Below are positions 28,556 to 38,454 of a DNA stretch of 64,000 nt, piece after piece (position 1 is the first letter of the stretch; every line of letters starts with the position of its first letter). Where the stretch lies: assembly GCA_043424675.1 (NCBI GenBank), contig JBHWPB010000075.1:1-64000 (forward strand), in the 5' to 3' direction. This DNA is from JBHWPB01 sp043424675. GTDB taxonomy: Bacteria; Bacillota; Bacilli; Lactobacillales; Carnobacteriaceae_A. A program made the position numbers and the translations under genes. The notes below the pieces were generated by a model that saw only the letters and a list, made by a program, of their open reading frames with translations, had not been told where the DNA came from and made no database searches.

Positions 28556-29944
28556 TTATTTGTCTTCTTCTGCCCAGCGTTTTCTTATTTTCTCCGTGTA
28601 ACCAGGGATATTAGCCTGTTCTGTTCTTGCGATAGCGAGTTCTCCTTCATTGATGTCCTTAGTCAGAGTAGAACCTGCTCCGAGAACAGTGTCTTTTCCG
28701 ATATGGACAGGTGAGACAATATTCACATTACATCCTATGAAGGCGCGGTCCTCGATGGTCGTTTTGTGCTTATGTTTTCCATCGTAGTTGACAATAACAG
28801 AGCCTGCTCCGAAGTTCACATCTTCTCCAATCTCCGCATCGCCTATATAAGTATGGTGTCCCACTTTAGTATTTTTTCCTAACGTTGATTTTTTGACTTC
28901 AGCGAAATTTCCAACGTGAACGCCTTCTTTCAACCAAGTATCAGGACGAATATGGCTGTAAGGACCGACATCTACTTTGTTATCGATTCTTGATGCTTCA
29001 ATAGTTGAGTGCTCAATTTCGACTTGGTCGCCAAGCTGAGAGTCTGCAATACGACTGCCAGCTTGAATCAGACAGTCTTCTCCAATCACAGTTGTTCCTG
29101 TCAATGTAACATTAGCTTCAATGACTGTATCTTGGCCGATCTCTACATCAGATTCGATGTAAGTGGAGGCAGAATCTGTGAAGGTTACTCCATTTGTCAT
29201 GTGTTTTTCATTGATTCTTTTTCTCATCAAGGCCTCTGCTTCTGAAAGTGCGATACGATTATTTACTCCTAGCGCTTCTGTGGTATCAGGAATAGGAAAA
29301 GCAGCGACAGATTCCGATTGATTTTTAAGAATCTCTATCACGTCAGGCAAGTAATACTCTCCCTGAGCATTCTCATTGCTGACCTCTTTTAAAGCTTCAA
29401 ACAAGGTAGCATTATCGAAATAATAAGTTCCTGTATTTATTTCCTTCACTTGACGTTCGCCCTCTGTCGCATCTTTTTCTTCAACAATACGAGCCAGCCC
29501 GCCAGCTTCATCCCGAATAACGCGTCCATAACCATGTGAGTTTTCAACTATAGCACTGACGACTGTTGCTTTTGAGTTGTTGTCTTCGTGAAATTTGAAA
29601 CCTGCTTCGAGGGTTTCTTTCGTAAAGAGAGGTGTATCTCCACAGATAACAAGTGTAGTCCCTTTTTTACCTTGAAGGCGGTCTTCAGCCTGCATCACAG
29701 CATGTGCTGTTCCTAATTGTTCTTCTTGTAGACTGTATTCCGATTTATCTCCAAGATAATCTTGAACGGTTTCAGCTCCTACTCCTACAATCGTCACAGT
29801 TTCATCTACTCCAGATGCATTAACCTGATCATAAACGTGACCGACCATTGGCTTGCCAGAAACGGGATGCATGACTTTATATAATTTCGATTTCATCCGT
29901 GTACCTTGTCCGGCAGCTAGAATGATTGCATAGCGCTCTTTCAT
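28556..29944 (-). CDS. glmU: Bifunctional UDP-N-acetylglucosamine pyrophosphorylase / glucosamine-1-phosphate acetyltransferase
   Basis: GlmU acetylates glucosamine-1-phosphate and then uridylates the product to UDP-GlcNAc, the precursor of peptidoglycan and teichoic acids. The N-terminal uridyltransferase starts with ILAAGQGTRMKS and contains ICGDTPLF; after about residue 250 comes a left-handed beta helix of hexapeptide repeats (for example IGEDCLIQAGSRI) with the acetyltransferase active-site region GPYSHIRP and VGHHTYIGDAEIG. The length of 462 aa is normal. It heads the glmU-prs-prs unit. Confidence 0.96.
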   Translation of the reverse strand: MKERYAIILAAGQGTRMKSKLYKVMHPVSGKPMVGHVYDQVNASGVDETVTIVGVGAETVQDYLGDKSEYSLQEEQLGTAHAVMQAEDRLQGKKGTTLVICGDTPLFTKETLEAGFKFHEDNNSKATVVSAIVENSHGYGRVIRDEAGGLARIVEEKDATEGERQVKEINTGTYYFDNATLFEALKEVSNENAQGEYYLPDVIEILKNQSESVAAFPIPDTTEALGVNNRIALSEAEALMRKRINEKHMTNGVTFTDSASTYIESDVEIGQDTVIEANVTLTGTTVIGEDCLIQAGSRIADSQLGDQVEIEHSTIEASRIDNKVDVGPYSHIRPDTWLKEGVHVGNFAEVKKSTLGKNTKVGHHTYIGDAEIGEDVNFGAGSVIVNYDGKHKHKTTIEDRAFIGCNVNIVSPVHIGKDTVLGAGSTLTKDINEGELAIARTEQANIPGYTEKIRKRWAEEDK

Positions 29945-30018
29945 AATTTTCTCCTATCTTTCTTTTTCTTAATTCATCTCTGTTAGTGTAATATTTTATT
30001 TACTGTTTTACTTTCATA

Positions 30019-30047
30019 ATACTATCTAATATAGCATTATTTTTCAA
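30019..30047 (-). promoter_or_regulatory. Candidate glmU-prs promoter
   Basis: On the minus strand TTGAAA (30042-30047) and TAGTAT (30019-30024) are separated by 17 bp, about 75 bp before the glmU start. The -10 match is imperfect. Confidence 0.4.
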
Positions 30048-30084
30048 TCTCATCGCTCTTTTTCCTCATCTTATTTGGAAATAA

Positions 30085-30117
30085 AAAGAACAAAAACTCG
30101 ATATTCTTGTTCTTTCA
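30085..30117 (-). terminator. Terminator of the metal ABC importer operon
   Basis: AAGAACAA...TTGTTCTT on the minus strand, with an AT-rich loop and a following T run, lies directly below the permease stop. Confidence 0.65.
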
Positions 30118-30122
30118 AAAAA

Positions 30123-30938
30123 TTATTTATTGAGTGCCCTATATAATCCTTGGAAGAGAGGAGACAGGGCGAAAATCACAATATACAAAGTTACAATTGT
30201 TGCGCCGGGAGGAGTGGCTAAGGTATAGGAGAGATATAATCCTCCGAACATTCCTAACATAGCGATCCCAATTCCTATCAGTATGACGCCAGTAAAACTT
30301 TTAGATAAACGCATAGAAATCGCAGCTGGAAAGATTAAAATAGCCGAGACTAATAACGCTCCCACGATCGGCATCACCATAGCGATGACCAGACCGACAA
30401 GCACTGTAAATAGATTGGACATCAATCTGACCGGCAGCCCTTGGACAAAAGCAGTCTCCTCATCAAAAGTGAGGGTGTACATAGGTTTCTTGAAAGTCGC
30501 ATATAGAATCAAGATCAGGACTGTAAGAATCAGAAGCAACCAGAGCTGTTCGCTCGAGATCGTCACAATCGATCCAAAGAGATATTGTTCGACACTGATG
30601 CTGGCGCCCCCTTCGTTTAAGCTGATTAAAATAAGGGCAATCGCCATCCCGCCAGCCATCAGAAAAGCCATAGAAACTTCTGAATAATCTTTATAGATGT
30701 GACGCAGATACTCCAAAACAAGCGCCATCACAGCTACTACGAGGATCGTCATAAAAGTAGGATTAAATCCTATAAGATATCCTAGAGCCACCCCTACTAA
30801 AGAAACATGAGATAAAGTATCTGCTACCAAAGACTGGCGTCTTAGTATCAGAAAGAGTCCTAAGATTGGCGAGATCAGTGAAATAAGAAAAGAGGCAAGA
30901 AAGGCTCGCTTCATGAAATCAAAGAGAAAGATCTCCAC
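30123..30938 (-). CDS. adcB: Metal ABC transporter permease, AdcB/ZnuB type
   Basis: This is the membrane subunit of a zinc (or manganese) importer of the ABC-3 family. The 271-aa protein has about eight membrane segments, the family sequence near the N-terminus (LADTLSHVSLVGVALGYLIG appears as VADTLSHVSLVGVALG), and the cytoplasmic EAA-like loop (FVQGLPVRLMSN). It starts with GTG, about eight bases after GGGAGGA, and overlaps the ATPase gene by 28 bp. Substrate choice rests on the very AdcC-like partner. No substrate-binding protein gene lies in the operon, so AdcA must be encoded elsewhere if the importer works. Confidence 0.85.
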   Translation of the reverse strand: MEIFLFDFMKRAFLASFLISLISPILGLFLILRRQSLVADTLSHVSLVGVALGYLIGFNPTFMTILVVAVMALVLEYLRHIYKDYSEVSMAFLMAGGMAIALILISLNEGGASISVEQYLFGSIVTISSEQLWLLLILTVLILILYATFKKPMYTLTFDEETAFVQGLPVRLMSNLFTVLVGLVIAMVMPIVGALLVSAILIFPAAISMRLSKSFTGVILIGIGIAMLGMFGGLYLSYTLATPPGATIVTLYIVIFALSPLFQGLYRALNK

Positions 30939-31588
30939 GGGACATCCTCCCTTCTCACTAGACGGAGATGTCGATCAGCATAATACATGAGTTCATCTTG
31001 TTCATGAGTAACCATCAAAATCGCCTTTTCTCTATCAGCTTCTGCTTTTAATAATTTATATAATTTTTCACGTGATTCTTTATCCATCCCTGTTGTAGGT
31101 TCGTCTAAGACATAAAAATCAGGGTTCATCGCCAGAACTCTGGCAATAGAAATCCGCTGTTTTTGCCCGCCCGACAGATCGCCGATACGGCTTTTCCGAT
31201 AAGCCCACATCCCTACTTCTCTCAAGGTTGTTTCTACTATCTCCAGATCTTCCTGATCAAGTGATTTAAACCATTTCCCTTGGGGGTAACGTCCAGAACG
31301 GACAAACTCCTCTACAGTACTTGGAAAACCGGGATTAAAGCCCGCTGCATTCTGTGGAATATAGCCGATGATTAATTTTTCACCATCGACATTTTTTTCT
31401 GCTCGGTCAACTGAACCTGTTTCAGGCTCGATGACATTGAGAACATTTCTTAAAAGCGTCGTCTTGGCTGCTCCGTTTTCTCCGGTGAGCATCACGAATT
31501 CTCCACTCTCTACACTAAAATTGACGTCCTGAAGAATCGGCTCTCTATCATACCGAAAAGAAAGATTCTCCACCTCTAGATACTTCAC
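30911..31588 (-). CDS. adcC: Metal ABC transporter ATP-binding protein, AdcC/ZnuC type
   Basis: This is the ATPase of the zinc importer. Walker A reads TGENGAAKTT, with alanine in place of the third glycine as in streptococcal AdcC; the signature is LSGGQKQR, Walker B DFYVLDEPTTGMD, and the H-loop MVTHEQDE. The FPSTVEEFVRSGRYP segment and C-terminal DVPWRSF are also AdcC-like. The start is GTG with AGAGGTGAG upstream. In streptococci the operon is adcR-adcC-adcB-adcA; here neither adcR nor adcA is present. A 13-bp palindrome, ATAGTTTAACTAT, lies 47 bp upstream. Confidence 0.87.
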   Translation of the reverse strand: MKYLEVENLSFRYDREPILQDVNFSVESGEFVMLTGENGAAKTTLLRNVLNVIEPETGSVDRAEKNVDGEKLIIGYIPQNAAGFNPGFPSTVEEFVRSGRYPQGKWFKSLDQEDLEIVETTLREVGMWAYRKSRIGDLSGGQKQRISIARVLAMNPDFYVLDEPTTGMDKESREKLYKLLKAEADREKAILMVTHEQDELMYYADRHLRLVRREDVPWRSFSLIS

Positions 31589-31635
31589 TCTCTCACCTCT
31601 TCATTTCTAAATAGGAATCATTACGTTTTACTGAA

Positions 31636-31648
31636 ATAGTTTAACTAT
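31636..31648. promoter_or_regulatory. Palindrome upstream of adcCB
   Basis: ATAGTTTAACTAT is a perfect odd-length palindrome 48-60 bp before the adcC start. It shares TTAAC with the AdcR operator (TTAACYRGTTAA) but does not match it fully. It could be a metalloregulator site. Confidence 0.25.
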
Positions 31649-31754
31649 ATTTATTAAAATAAGCAAGGAGTATAAAGTATGTGGTAAAAGTGATGGCAGC
31701 TGAAATCGCTGGAAGTAAAGGAAGACTGAATGAGGTCCTAAGTCCCAGAAAACA

Positions 31755-31794
31755 AGCTAAAAGGGGAATGTCCTAGGACATTCCCCTTTTAGCT
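31755..31794 (-). terminator. Perfect 40-bp palindromic terminator after veg
   Basis: The 40 bp from 31755 to 31794 equal their own reverse complement, centred CCT|AGG, with AAAA/TTTT in the arms. It lies 22 bp below veg. Confidence 0.8.
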
Positions 31795-31816
31795 AATAAA
31801 TAAATTCTGTTCGCCG

Positions 31817-32056
31817 TTAATCTTCTACAAAGTCGATCTCAATAGAATTTGTTAAAATATCGGTATAACTATATGAGCACCACTCAAAATCATTTTCTCC
31901 TGGATCCAGCTGAACCGTAAAGACTGCCGGATAGGCTTCAGAAATAATACCTTTGCGTTCTTTCTTCTTGCGACGTCCTGCTTGTATAGTAACAATGACT
32001 TCTCTTCCAAGATTGTCTGTGACTTCTTGTTTAATATCAGAAAGTTTTCTTGGCAT
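31817..32056 (-). CDS. veg: Veg family protein
   Basis: Veg is a small, highly expressed cytoplasmic protein of Firmicutes. In B. subtilis it promotes biofilm matrix gene expression by working against SinR, though that partner is not general. The 79-aa sequence shows the family core VTDNLGREVIVTIQAGRRKKKERKG split across two strands and the end NSIEIDF. The length matches the family. It lies just downstream of rsmA in many Gram-positives, as here, and has its own strong promoter (32086-32114) and terminator. Confidence 0.9.
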   Translation of the reverse strand: MPRKLSDIKQEVTDNLGREVIVTIQAGRRKKKERKGIISEAYPAVFTVQLDPGENDFEWCSYSYTDILTNSIEIDFVED

Positions 32057-32085
32057 CCCTACTCACTCCTATAAGTTATACAGTA

Positions 32086-32114
32086 ATTGTATCATTATAA
32101 GGTGAAGTTTGCAA
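32086..32114 (-). promoter_or_regulatory. veg promoter
   Basis: TTGCAA (32109-32114) and TACAAT (32086-32091) on the minus strand are separated by exactly 17 bp, about 30 bp before the veg ATG. This is one of the better sigma-A matches in the window. Confidence 0.7.
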
Positions 32115-32315
32115 GCTTAACATAAAATTTGTATTATCACAATACCTTTTTTAATTTTCTCAAGAGCCTGACTAAGGTAATGAAAACGCGACCAAGTTTC
32201 CCTATGTAAATTTAACTGCATGCAGTCTTAACAAAAACTTTACTATTCTATTTTACGAATTAAATATAGGCAGAAAGAATTTCATACTACCTACTTCATA
32301 TTAGCACTTTTAACT

Positions 32316-33209
32316 TCACTCGAAACGCAAACCTTCATCTTGTAAAGCATTACTCACCCTTGCAAACTCCTCTATTGTTAAAGTTTCCCCTCGGCGTTTA
32401 GAATCGATATCGGCTTCCACGAAAGCTCGATCGATAGCTTCTTTTACTGCAGTATCCTTACCAAAAGCAGCGACCATATTATTCCGAATCGTTTTACGGC
32501 GCTGGGCAAAAGCAGCTCTGACCATTTTGAAAAAGAAAGTTTCATCCTGTACCTCTGCAGGTTTTTCACTTTTTCTTTCTAGATGTAAGATAGCAGAATC
32601 GACATTGGGGGCGGGATTAAAAACCGTTGCCGGGACAATAGAAGCAATTTCAGTGTCCATATAGTACTGGATAGCGATTGAAAGCGACCCGTAGGCTTTC
32701 GTTCCAGGCTCTGCAGAGATACGATCGGCTACTTCTTTTTGTATCATCACAGTCATCGTTTCTATGGGTACCGTGCTCTCAAGAAAGTGCATGAGTATAG
32801 GTGTCGTAATATAGTAGGGGAGATTGGCAACAAGGTGAATAGGCTTGGCCAAATCAAAAAAATCAGCTAATGCTTTATCTAATTCGACCTCTAGTATGTC
32901 CTGATTTATTACCTCGATATTGTCATAGTCCGACAAGGTATCCTCTAAAACGGCCATAAAGCGCTGATCAATTTCGAAAGCGACCACCTGTTTAGAAGCC
33001 ATTGCCAGCTGTTCGGTTAAGGCTCCGATTCCAGGACCTACTTCGATGACTTGACTTTCTTCGGTGATTCCTGCTGCTGCAATCATGTTCTTGAGAATAT
33101 TCGTGTCGATAATAAAATTTTGGCCCAAACTTTTTTTAGCTTTTAAATCATACTTCTCTATTATTTCTTGGGTCATACTCGGTGTTGCGATATTTTTTTT
33201 AAGACTCAT
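32316..33209 (-). CDS. rsmA: 16S rRNA adenine(1518/1519) dimethyltransferase RsmA (KsgA)
   Basis: RsmA dimethylates two adjacent adenines in helix 45 of 16S rRNA. The sequence shows the SAM-binding motif VIEVGPGIGALT, the acidic motif FEIDQRFM, and the catalytic NLPYYITTPIL motif, followed by the C-terminal domain with AQRRKTIRNN. The length of 297 aa is normal. The start at 33209 has GAGAGGGG six bases upstream and is preferred to the in-frame TTG at 33224. It overlaps rnmV, giving the usual tatD-rnmV-rsmA order. Confidence 0.96.
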   Translation of the reverse strand: MSLKKNIATPSMTQEIIEKYDLKAKKSLGQNFIIDTNILKNMIAAAGITEESQVIEVGPGIGALTEQLAMASKQVVAFEIDQRFMAVLEDTLSDYDNIEVINQDILEVELDKALADFFDLAKPIHLVANLPYYITTPILMHFLESTVPIETMTVMIQKEVADRISAEPGTKAYGSLSIAIQYYMDTEIASIVPATVFNPAPNVDSAILHLERKSEKPAEVQDETFFFKMVRAAFAQRRKTIRNNMVAAFGKDTAVKEAIDRAFVEADIDSKRRGETLTIEEFARVSNALQDEGLRFE

Positions 33210-33768
33210 TTTTTCCCCTCTCAATATGCTTCATAGCTGACTCAACTTCCCTGGCTGGAATGCGAAACATGTCGAGTCTCTTCTGAAGTTGTTTTCCGTT
33301 GGTGTAACCGATGTTCAGCCATTCCCCCAGTAAATGACGTCTCACTTTAGCCCCTCTGCCATTTATCAGTCCCATCTCTTGAAGGAAACCTTTAGTAATG
33401 TCACTTTCATAATCTTGGGAGAGATGTTCGGTCCGAGCCTCCTCTAAGGCTCTTAAAATCTCTTCTTTTGGAACATGTTCGACGCCTAAGTTCTCTTTTC
33501 CTCCTCCTTGCGCGTCTCTTTTACTGACAAAAGCATGCTTCACGCCGGGCACATGTTCTGAAATAATCTTTCTTATTCTTTCCCCAGGATGATCAGGATC
33601 AGTCAAAACGACTACCCCGCGAAGCTCATGAGCTTTCTTAATCTGTTCAATGATTGCCCTATCGATGGCAGAGCCGTTTGTTTCAATTGTATCCGCCTCT
33701 ACTGCGTTCTGTATATTTTGCGTATCTGCTTTACCTTCTACGACTAATATTTCCTTTATCTTTTTCAC
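33199..33768 (-). CDS. rnmV: Ribonuclease M5
   Basis: RNase M5 matures the ends of 5S rRNA in low-GC Gram-positives. The 189-aa protein has an N-terminal TOPRIM domain (IKEILVVEGKADTQ with the catalytic glutamate, and VVLTDPDHPGERIR with the DxD-type metal site) and the C-terminal M5 domain (LINGRGAKVRRHLLGEWLNIGYTNGKQ in two parts). It starts with GTG and overlaps rsmA by 11 bp. Confidence 0.94.
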   Translation of the reverse strand: MKKIKEILVVEGKADTQNIQNAVEADTIETNGSAIDRAIIEQIKKAHELRGVVVLTDPDHPGERIRKIISEHVPGVKHAFVSKRDAQGGGKENLGVEHVPKEEILRALEEARTEHLSQDYESDITKGFLQEMGLINGRGAKVRRHLLGEWLNIGYTNGKQLQKRLDMFRIPAREVESAMKHIERGKNES

Positions 33769-33788
33769 TCGTTTGGCCTCTTTTTAGA

Positions 33789-34553
33789 TTAAATATTAAA
33801 TAATAATTTTGCATTGTCTGTAGTCTGCTGGCTGAACTTTTCAAAAGGTGCATCCAATTGTCTAGCCATATTCTCTGCAATGTAATGAACATAAGCTGGT
33901 TCATTGCGCCTGCCTCGTTTAGGTTCTGGAGAAAGATAAGGCGCATCAGTTTCAATAAGAAGCTTGTCTAAAGGAACCAGCTGGAGCGCTTCCCGTACTT
34001 CCGGCGCATTCTTAAAGGTGACGACACCTGAGAAGGATAAATGCATCCCTAAATCTAAGAAAGGTTCAACCCATTCTGGGCCTAGGTTAAAACTATGCAT
34101 AATTCCACCGGTATCTTCCACATGTTCCTCTTTCAAAATTCTATAAGTATCTTCTGTTGCATCACGGTTGTGGATTGAGATCGGCATGTCGAGATATTTA
34201 GCAATTCTTATCTGTTCGCGGAAGACATCCTGCTGAACCTTGTGGGGAGCCGTATCCCAGTGGTAATCTAGCCCCATCTCCCCCATCGCAACGACCTTTT
34301 CTTTTTGGAGAATATCGTATAGTCTTTCTCCAATTACTTCACTGTAAGTGGCAGCTGCAGTCGGATGCCAGCCTGCAATCACATAGACTCCTTCATATTT
34401 TTCACTCTGTTTCAGTGCGATTTCGATGGTGTCTTTGTCGTAGCCGACTACAGCCATTTTAGTGACATCATTGTCATAAGCGCGCTGAACGACCTCATCC
34501 ACTTCGCCTTCGAACTGTTCGTTATTAATATGTGTATGCGTATCGAATAACAT
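33789..34553 (-). CDS. tatD: TatD family metal-dependent deoxyribonuclease
   Basis: TatD-family enzymes are TIM-barrel metallohydrolases with 3'-exonuclease activity on DNA or D-aminoacyl-tRNA. The N-terminal metal ligands DTHTHIN, the GEMGLDYHW segment, PISIHNRDA, and the C-terminal IETDAPYLSP are all intact. The length of 254 aa is normal. ATG at 34553 lies seven bases after AAAGGA, a better spacing than the ATG at 34559. It sits between metG and rnmV as usual in Firmicutes. Confidence 0.93.
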   Translation of the reverse strand: MLFDTHTHINNEQFEGEVDEVVQRAYDNDVTKMAVVGYDKDTIEIALKQSEKYEGVYVIAGWHPTAAATYSEVIGERLYDILQKEKVVAMGEMGLDYHWDTAPHKVQQDVFREQIRIAKYLDMPISIHNRDATEDTYRILKEEHVEDTGGIMHSFNLGPEWVEPFLDLGMHLSFSGVVTFKNAPEVREALQLVPLDKLLIETDAPYLSPEPKRGRRNEPAYVHYIAENMARQLDAPFEKFSQQTTDNAKLLFNI

Positions 34554-34596
34554 ACTCATTTCCTTTCTCTATGTACTTTGCAAATTCTTCAAGAAC

Positions 34597-34630
34597 AAAA
34601 GAACCTCGCTGAAAAAAGCCAGGTTCTTTT
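34597..34630 (-). terminator. Terminator after metG
   Basis: AAAAGAACCT...AGGTTCTTTT on the minus strand with an internal loop of 14 bases and a T-rich end. Confidence 0.8.
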
Positions 34631-34639
34631 AAATGGTGT

Positions 34640-36637
<1,998 letters not shown>

Positions 36638-36696
36638 TCAAATCCTCCTAGGCATCATTTTTTTCGTATTTTTTATAGGTTAAACTTTACCCAAAT

Positions 36697-36705
36697 AGTA
36701 TAACA
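36697..36705 (-). promoter_or_regulatory. Extended -10 promoter of metG
   Basis: TGTTATACT on the minus strand (hexamer 36697-36702), about 60 bp before the metG start; a weak TTGTAG lies 14-16 bp further upstream. Confidence 0.45.
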
Positions 36706-36781
36706 TATATCAGGCTCTACAATAAAACTTGATTTGTTGTGCTCCACTGTTCATCTGTAAACCATATTATCCTTCCATACA

Positions 36782-36827
36782 AAAAAGACCTTGGCGCAAA
36801 ACCAGCTCTCTACCAAAGTCTCTCTGT
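36782..36827 (-). terminator. Terminator after the GNAT gene
   Basis: AGACTTTGG...CCAAGGTCT on the minus strand with a loop of about 18 bases, followed by six T. Confidence 0.75.
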
Positions 36828-36832
36828 TTTTC

Positions 36833-37117
36833 TTATTCAGCAACTGTCATGTGGTCGTATTTCTCTGATTTTCTTTCAAACAGATCGATGACGTAAGGAC
36901 AGCCTCTGTTTTTGATAATTTCTTTGTTCTCATCTTCAGCTCTTCTAACTAGTTCTTCCACTAGTGTTTCTGCCAGTCCTCGCCCGCGATGTTCGGGGTC
37001 GACATAAGTGTGAGTGATGACCCATCTGTGATCACCTTGCTCTTTAAATGTAAGCACGCCTATCTGCTCCTCTTTATCTTGGAGTGTGATCTCATTTTCT
37101 TCATGTAAATAGTCCAT
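36833..37117 (-). CDS. Small GNAT-like N-acetyltransferase (YjdJ type)
   Basis: This is a 94-aa single-domain protein of the small GNAT class (YjdJ-like). The acetyl-CoA loop motif is clear as VDPEHRGRGLAETLVEEL, preceded by VITHTYV. C-terminally it has NRGCPYVIDLFERK, matching the compact family where this region closes the fold. The substrate is unknown. AGGAGG lies before the start. It is just downstream of the BMP lipoprotein on the same strand with a 24-bp gap, so the two are probably cotranscribed, but no functional link is evident. Confidence 0.82.
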   Translation of the reverse strand: MDYLHEENEITLQDKEEQIGVLTFKEQGDHRWVITHTYVDPEHRGRGLAETLVEELVRRAEDENKEIIKNRGCPYVIDLFERKSEKYDHMTVAE

Positions 37118-37141
37118 AGCTAAAACCTCCTGAAGGTTTGA

Positions 37142-38281
37142 TCAGGGAGCAACACTGTCGCGGATGGCTTGATACTCTTCAACAGATAAGTCATAGACCG
37201 TATCGACTGTGATATCTCCTGTGCTGATCTGTTCTTCTATTTGTTCTACTTCGGCCTGTAGATGTTCATCATAATATTCATTGTAATAGTTATTGACTGC
37301 TAAACCAACTGCTCCCTCTTTTAAACCTAAGGAAGCTTGCTCTCCCATAACAAGATTGCCGCTCAGATAGTCTTCCATGGCTAAAAAGAGAGAAGCTCCG
37401 ACATTCGTCAAAACAGAGGTCGGGGTGACTTCTGCCAGTTCAGTGCGTCCTTCTACTTCAAAAACTTCCGCCTGGTCAGAATCTACTCCAATCATTTGTC
37501 TCTCACTTTCCACTGCTCCTTCAGCGATTCCCACTCCTGCAGGGCCCGCAATGTTGAACACAGAACTTGCACCTTGCTGGTATTGGGCAAGGGCGAGGTC
37601 TTTCCCGCGGGCTGTGTCTTCGAAACTTCCAATATAACTGGTCATCACTTGAGCTTCAGGCTTGGCATGCTGTGCGCCTTGGATAAAACCATACATAAAA
37701 TCGTTGATCACACTATTATCCATTCCACCGATCATGCCTAGCATATCAGTCTCAGAACGACTTGCTTCTAGAAAACCCGCCAGATAAGCCGCTTCGTTAG
37801 AACGGTACTGCATAGCATAGACATTATCATAATTTCCTTGGTCAAAATCGAAGGCTGTTCCATAGAGCCAGAAGTCAACTTCTGGATAGTCTGGAGCATG
37901 AGACTGGGTCACTTCTACAAACTGAGAAGGCATCGCAACGATATCATAGCCTGCATCGGCAGCCTCTAGGAAATAATTGTCAATCACCTGCATGTCGTTT
38001 CCGAATTCAATAACAGTTGTCTGAACTTGATCGCCGAATTCTTCCTCAATCTGTTCCCGTCCACTGTTAGCAGAGTCTGCAAAGGACATATCTCCTAGGT
38101 TTCCTACAATGAGTGCCATTTCAATAAGCTCTTCAGAGCTTTCTTCTGAGGCCGCTTCAGTTGTTTCTTCTGAGGCCGCTTCTTCGGAATTTCCTTCAGG
38201 AATTCCGTGAGAGCAAGCAGCCAACAACACGCCCGCTAAGGAGGCAACCACAAGTAACAACAGCTTTTTCATACTCTTCAT
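37142..38281 (-). CDS. BMP/PnrA-family nucleoside-binding-type lipoprotein
   Basis: This is a surface lipoprotein of the BMP (basic membrane protein) family, whose studied members bind purine nucleosides for ABC import. It has a lipoprotein signal (KKLLLLVVASLAGVLLAAC, cysteine at about residue 22), then an acidic low-complexity linker built from a repeated EEAASEE/TTEAASEE unit (24-bp DNA repeat at 38139-38182), then the periplasmic-binding fold with family features GMIGGMDN and IGVDSDQ. The permease and ATPase genes usually found beside it are absent. ATG at 38281 has GAGAGG nine bases upstream; an ATG at 38314 served by AAGGAGGAGG is a possible longer start. Confidence 0.8.
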   Translation of the reverse strand: MKSMKKLLLLVVASLAGVLLAACSHGIPEGNSEEAASEETTEAASEESSEELIEMALIVGNLGDMSFADSANSGREQIEEEFGDQVQTTVIEFGNDMQVIDNYFLEAADAGYDIVAMPSQFVEVTQSHAPDYPEVDFWLYGTAFDFDQGNYDNVYAMQYRSNEAAYLAGFLEASRSETDMLGMIGGMDNSVINDFMYGFIQGAQHAKPEAQVMTSYIGSFEDTARGKDLALAQYQQGASSVFNIAGPAGVGIAEGAVESERQMIGVDSDQAEVFEVEGRTELAEVTPTSVLTNVGASLFLAMEDYLSGNLVMGEQASLGLKEGAVGLAVNNYYNEYYDEHLQAEVEQIEEQISTGDITVDTVYDLSVEEYQAIRDSVAP

Positions 38282-38304
38282 TTCCATGTTCCTCTCTATT
38301 TTTG

Positions 38305-38322
38305 TCAACTCCATCTTAGCAT
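38305..38322 (-). CDS. Possible leader minicistron MLRWS before the BMP gene
   Basis: The strongest ribosome site in the region (AAGGAGGAGG) is optimally spaced from an ATG that opens only five codons, overlapping the BMP 5' region. It may be a leader peptide or may simply serve the ATG at 38314. Confidence 0.25.
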   Translation of the reverse strand: MLRWS

Positions 38323-38454
38323 AATCCTCCTCCTTTTTTGTTGACAAAAAATTTAACTTTTTAGGGATGGAGCTTTTATTGGTAACATGGAAGATACGGA
38401 GCAGTTTTAAAGAACTTATGAAAAAATAAAATTTTCAGAAAGAAGGATAAAGTC

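Noticed and set aside
36638..36780. T-box leader before metG
   Set aside because: No AGGGTGG-type T-box sequence and no terminator/antiterminator pair; the hairpin nearby belongs to the GNAT gene end.
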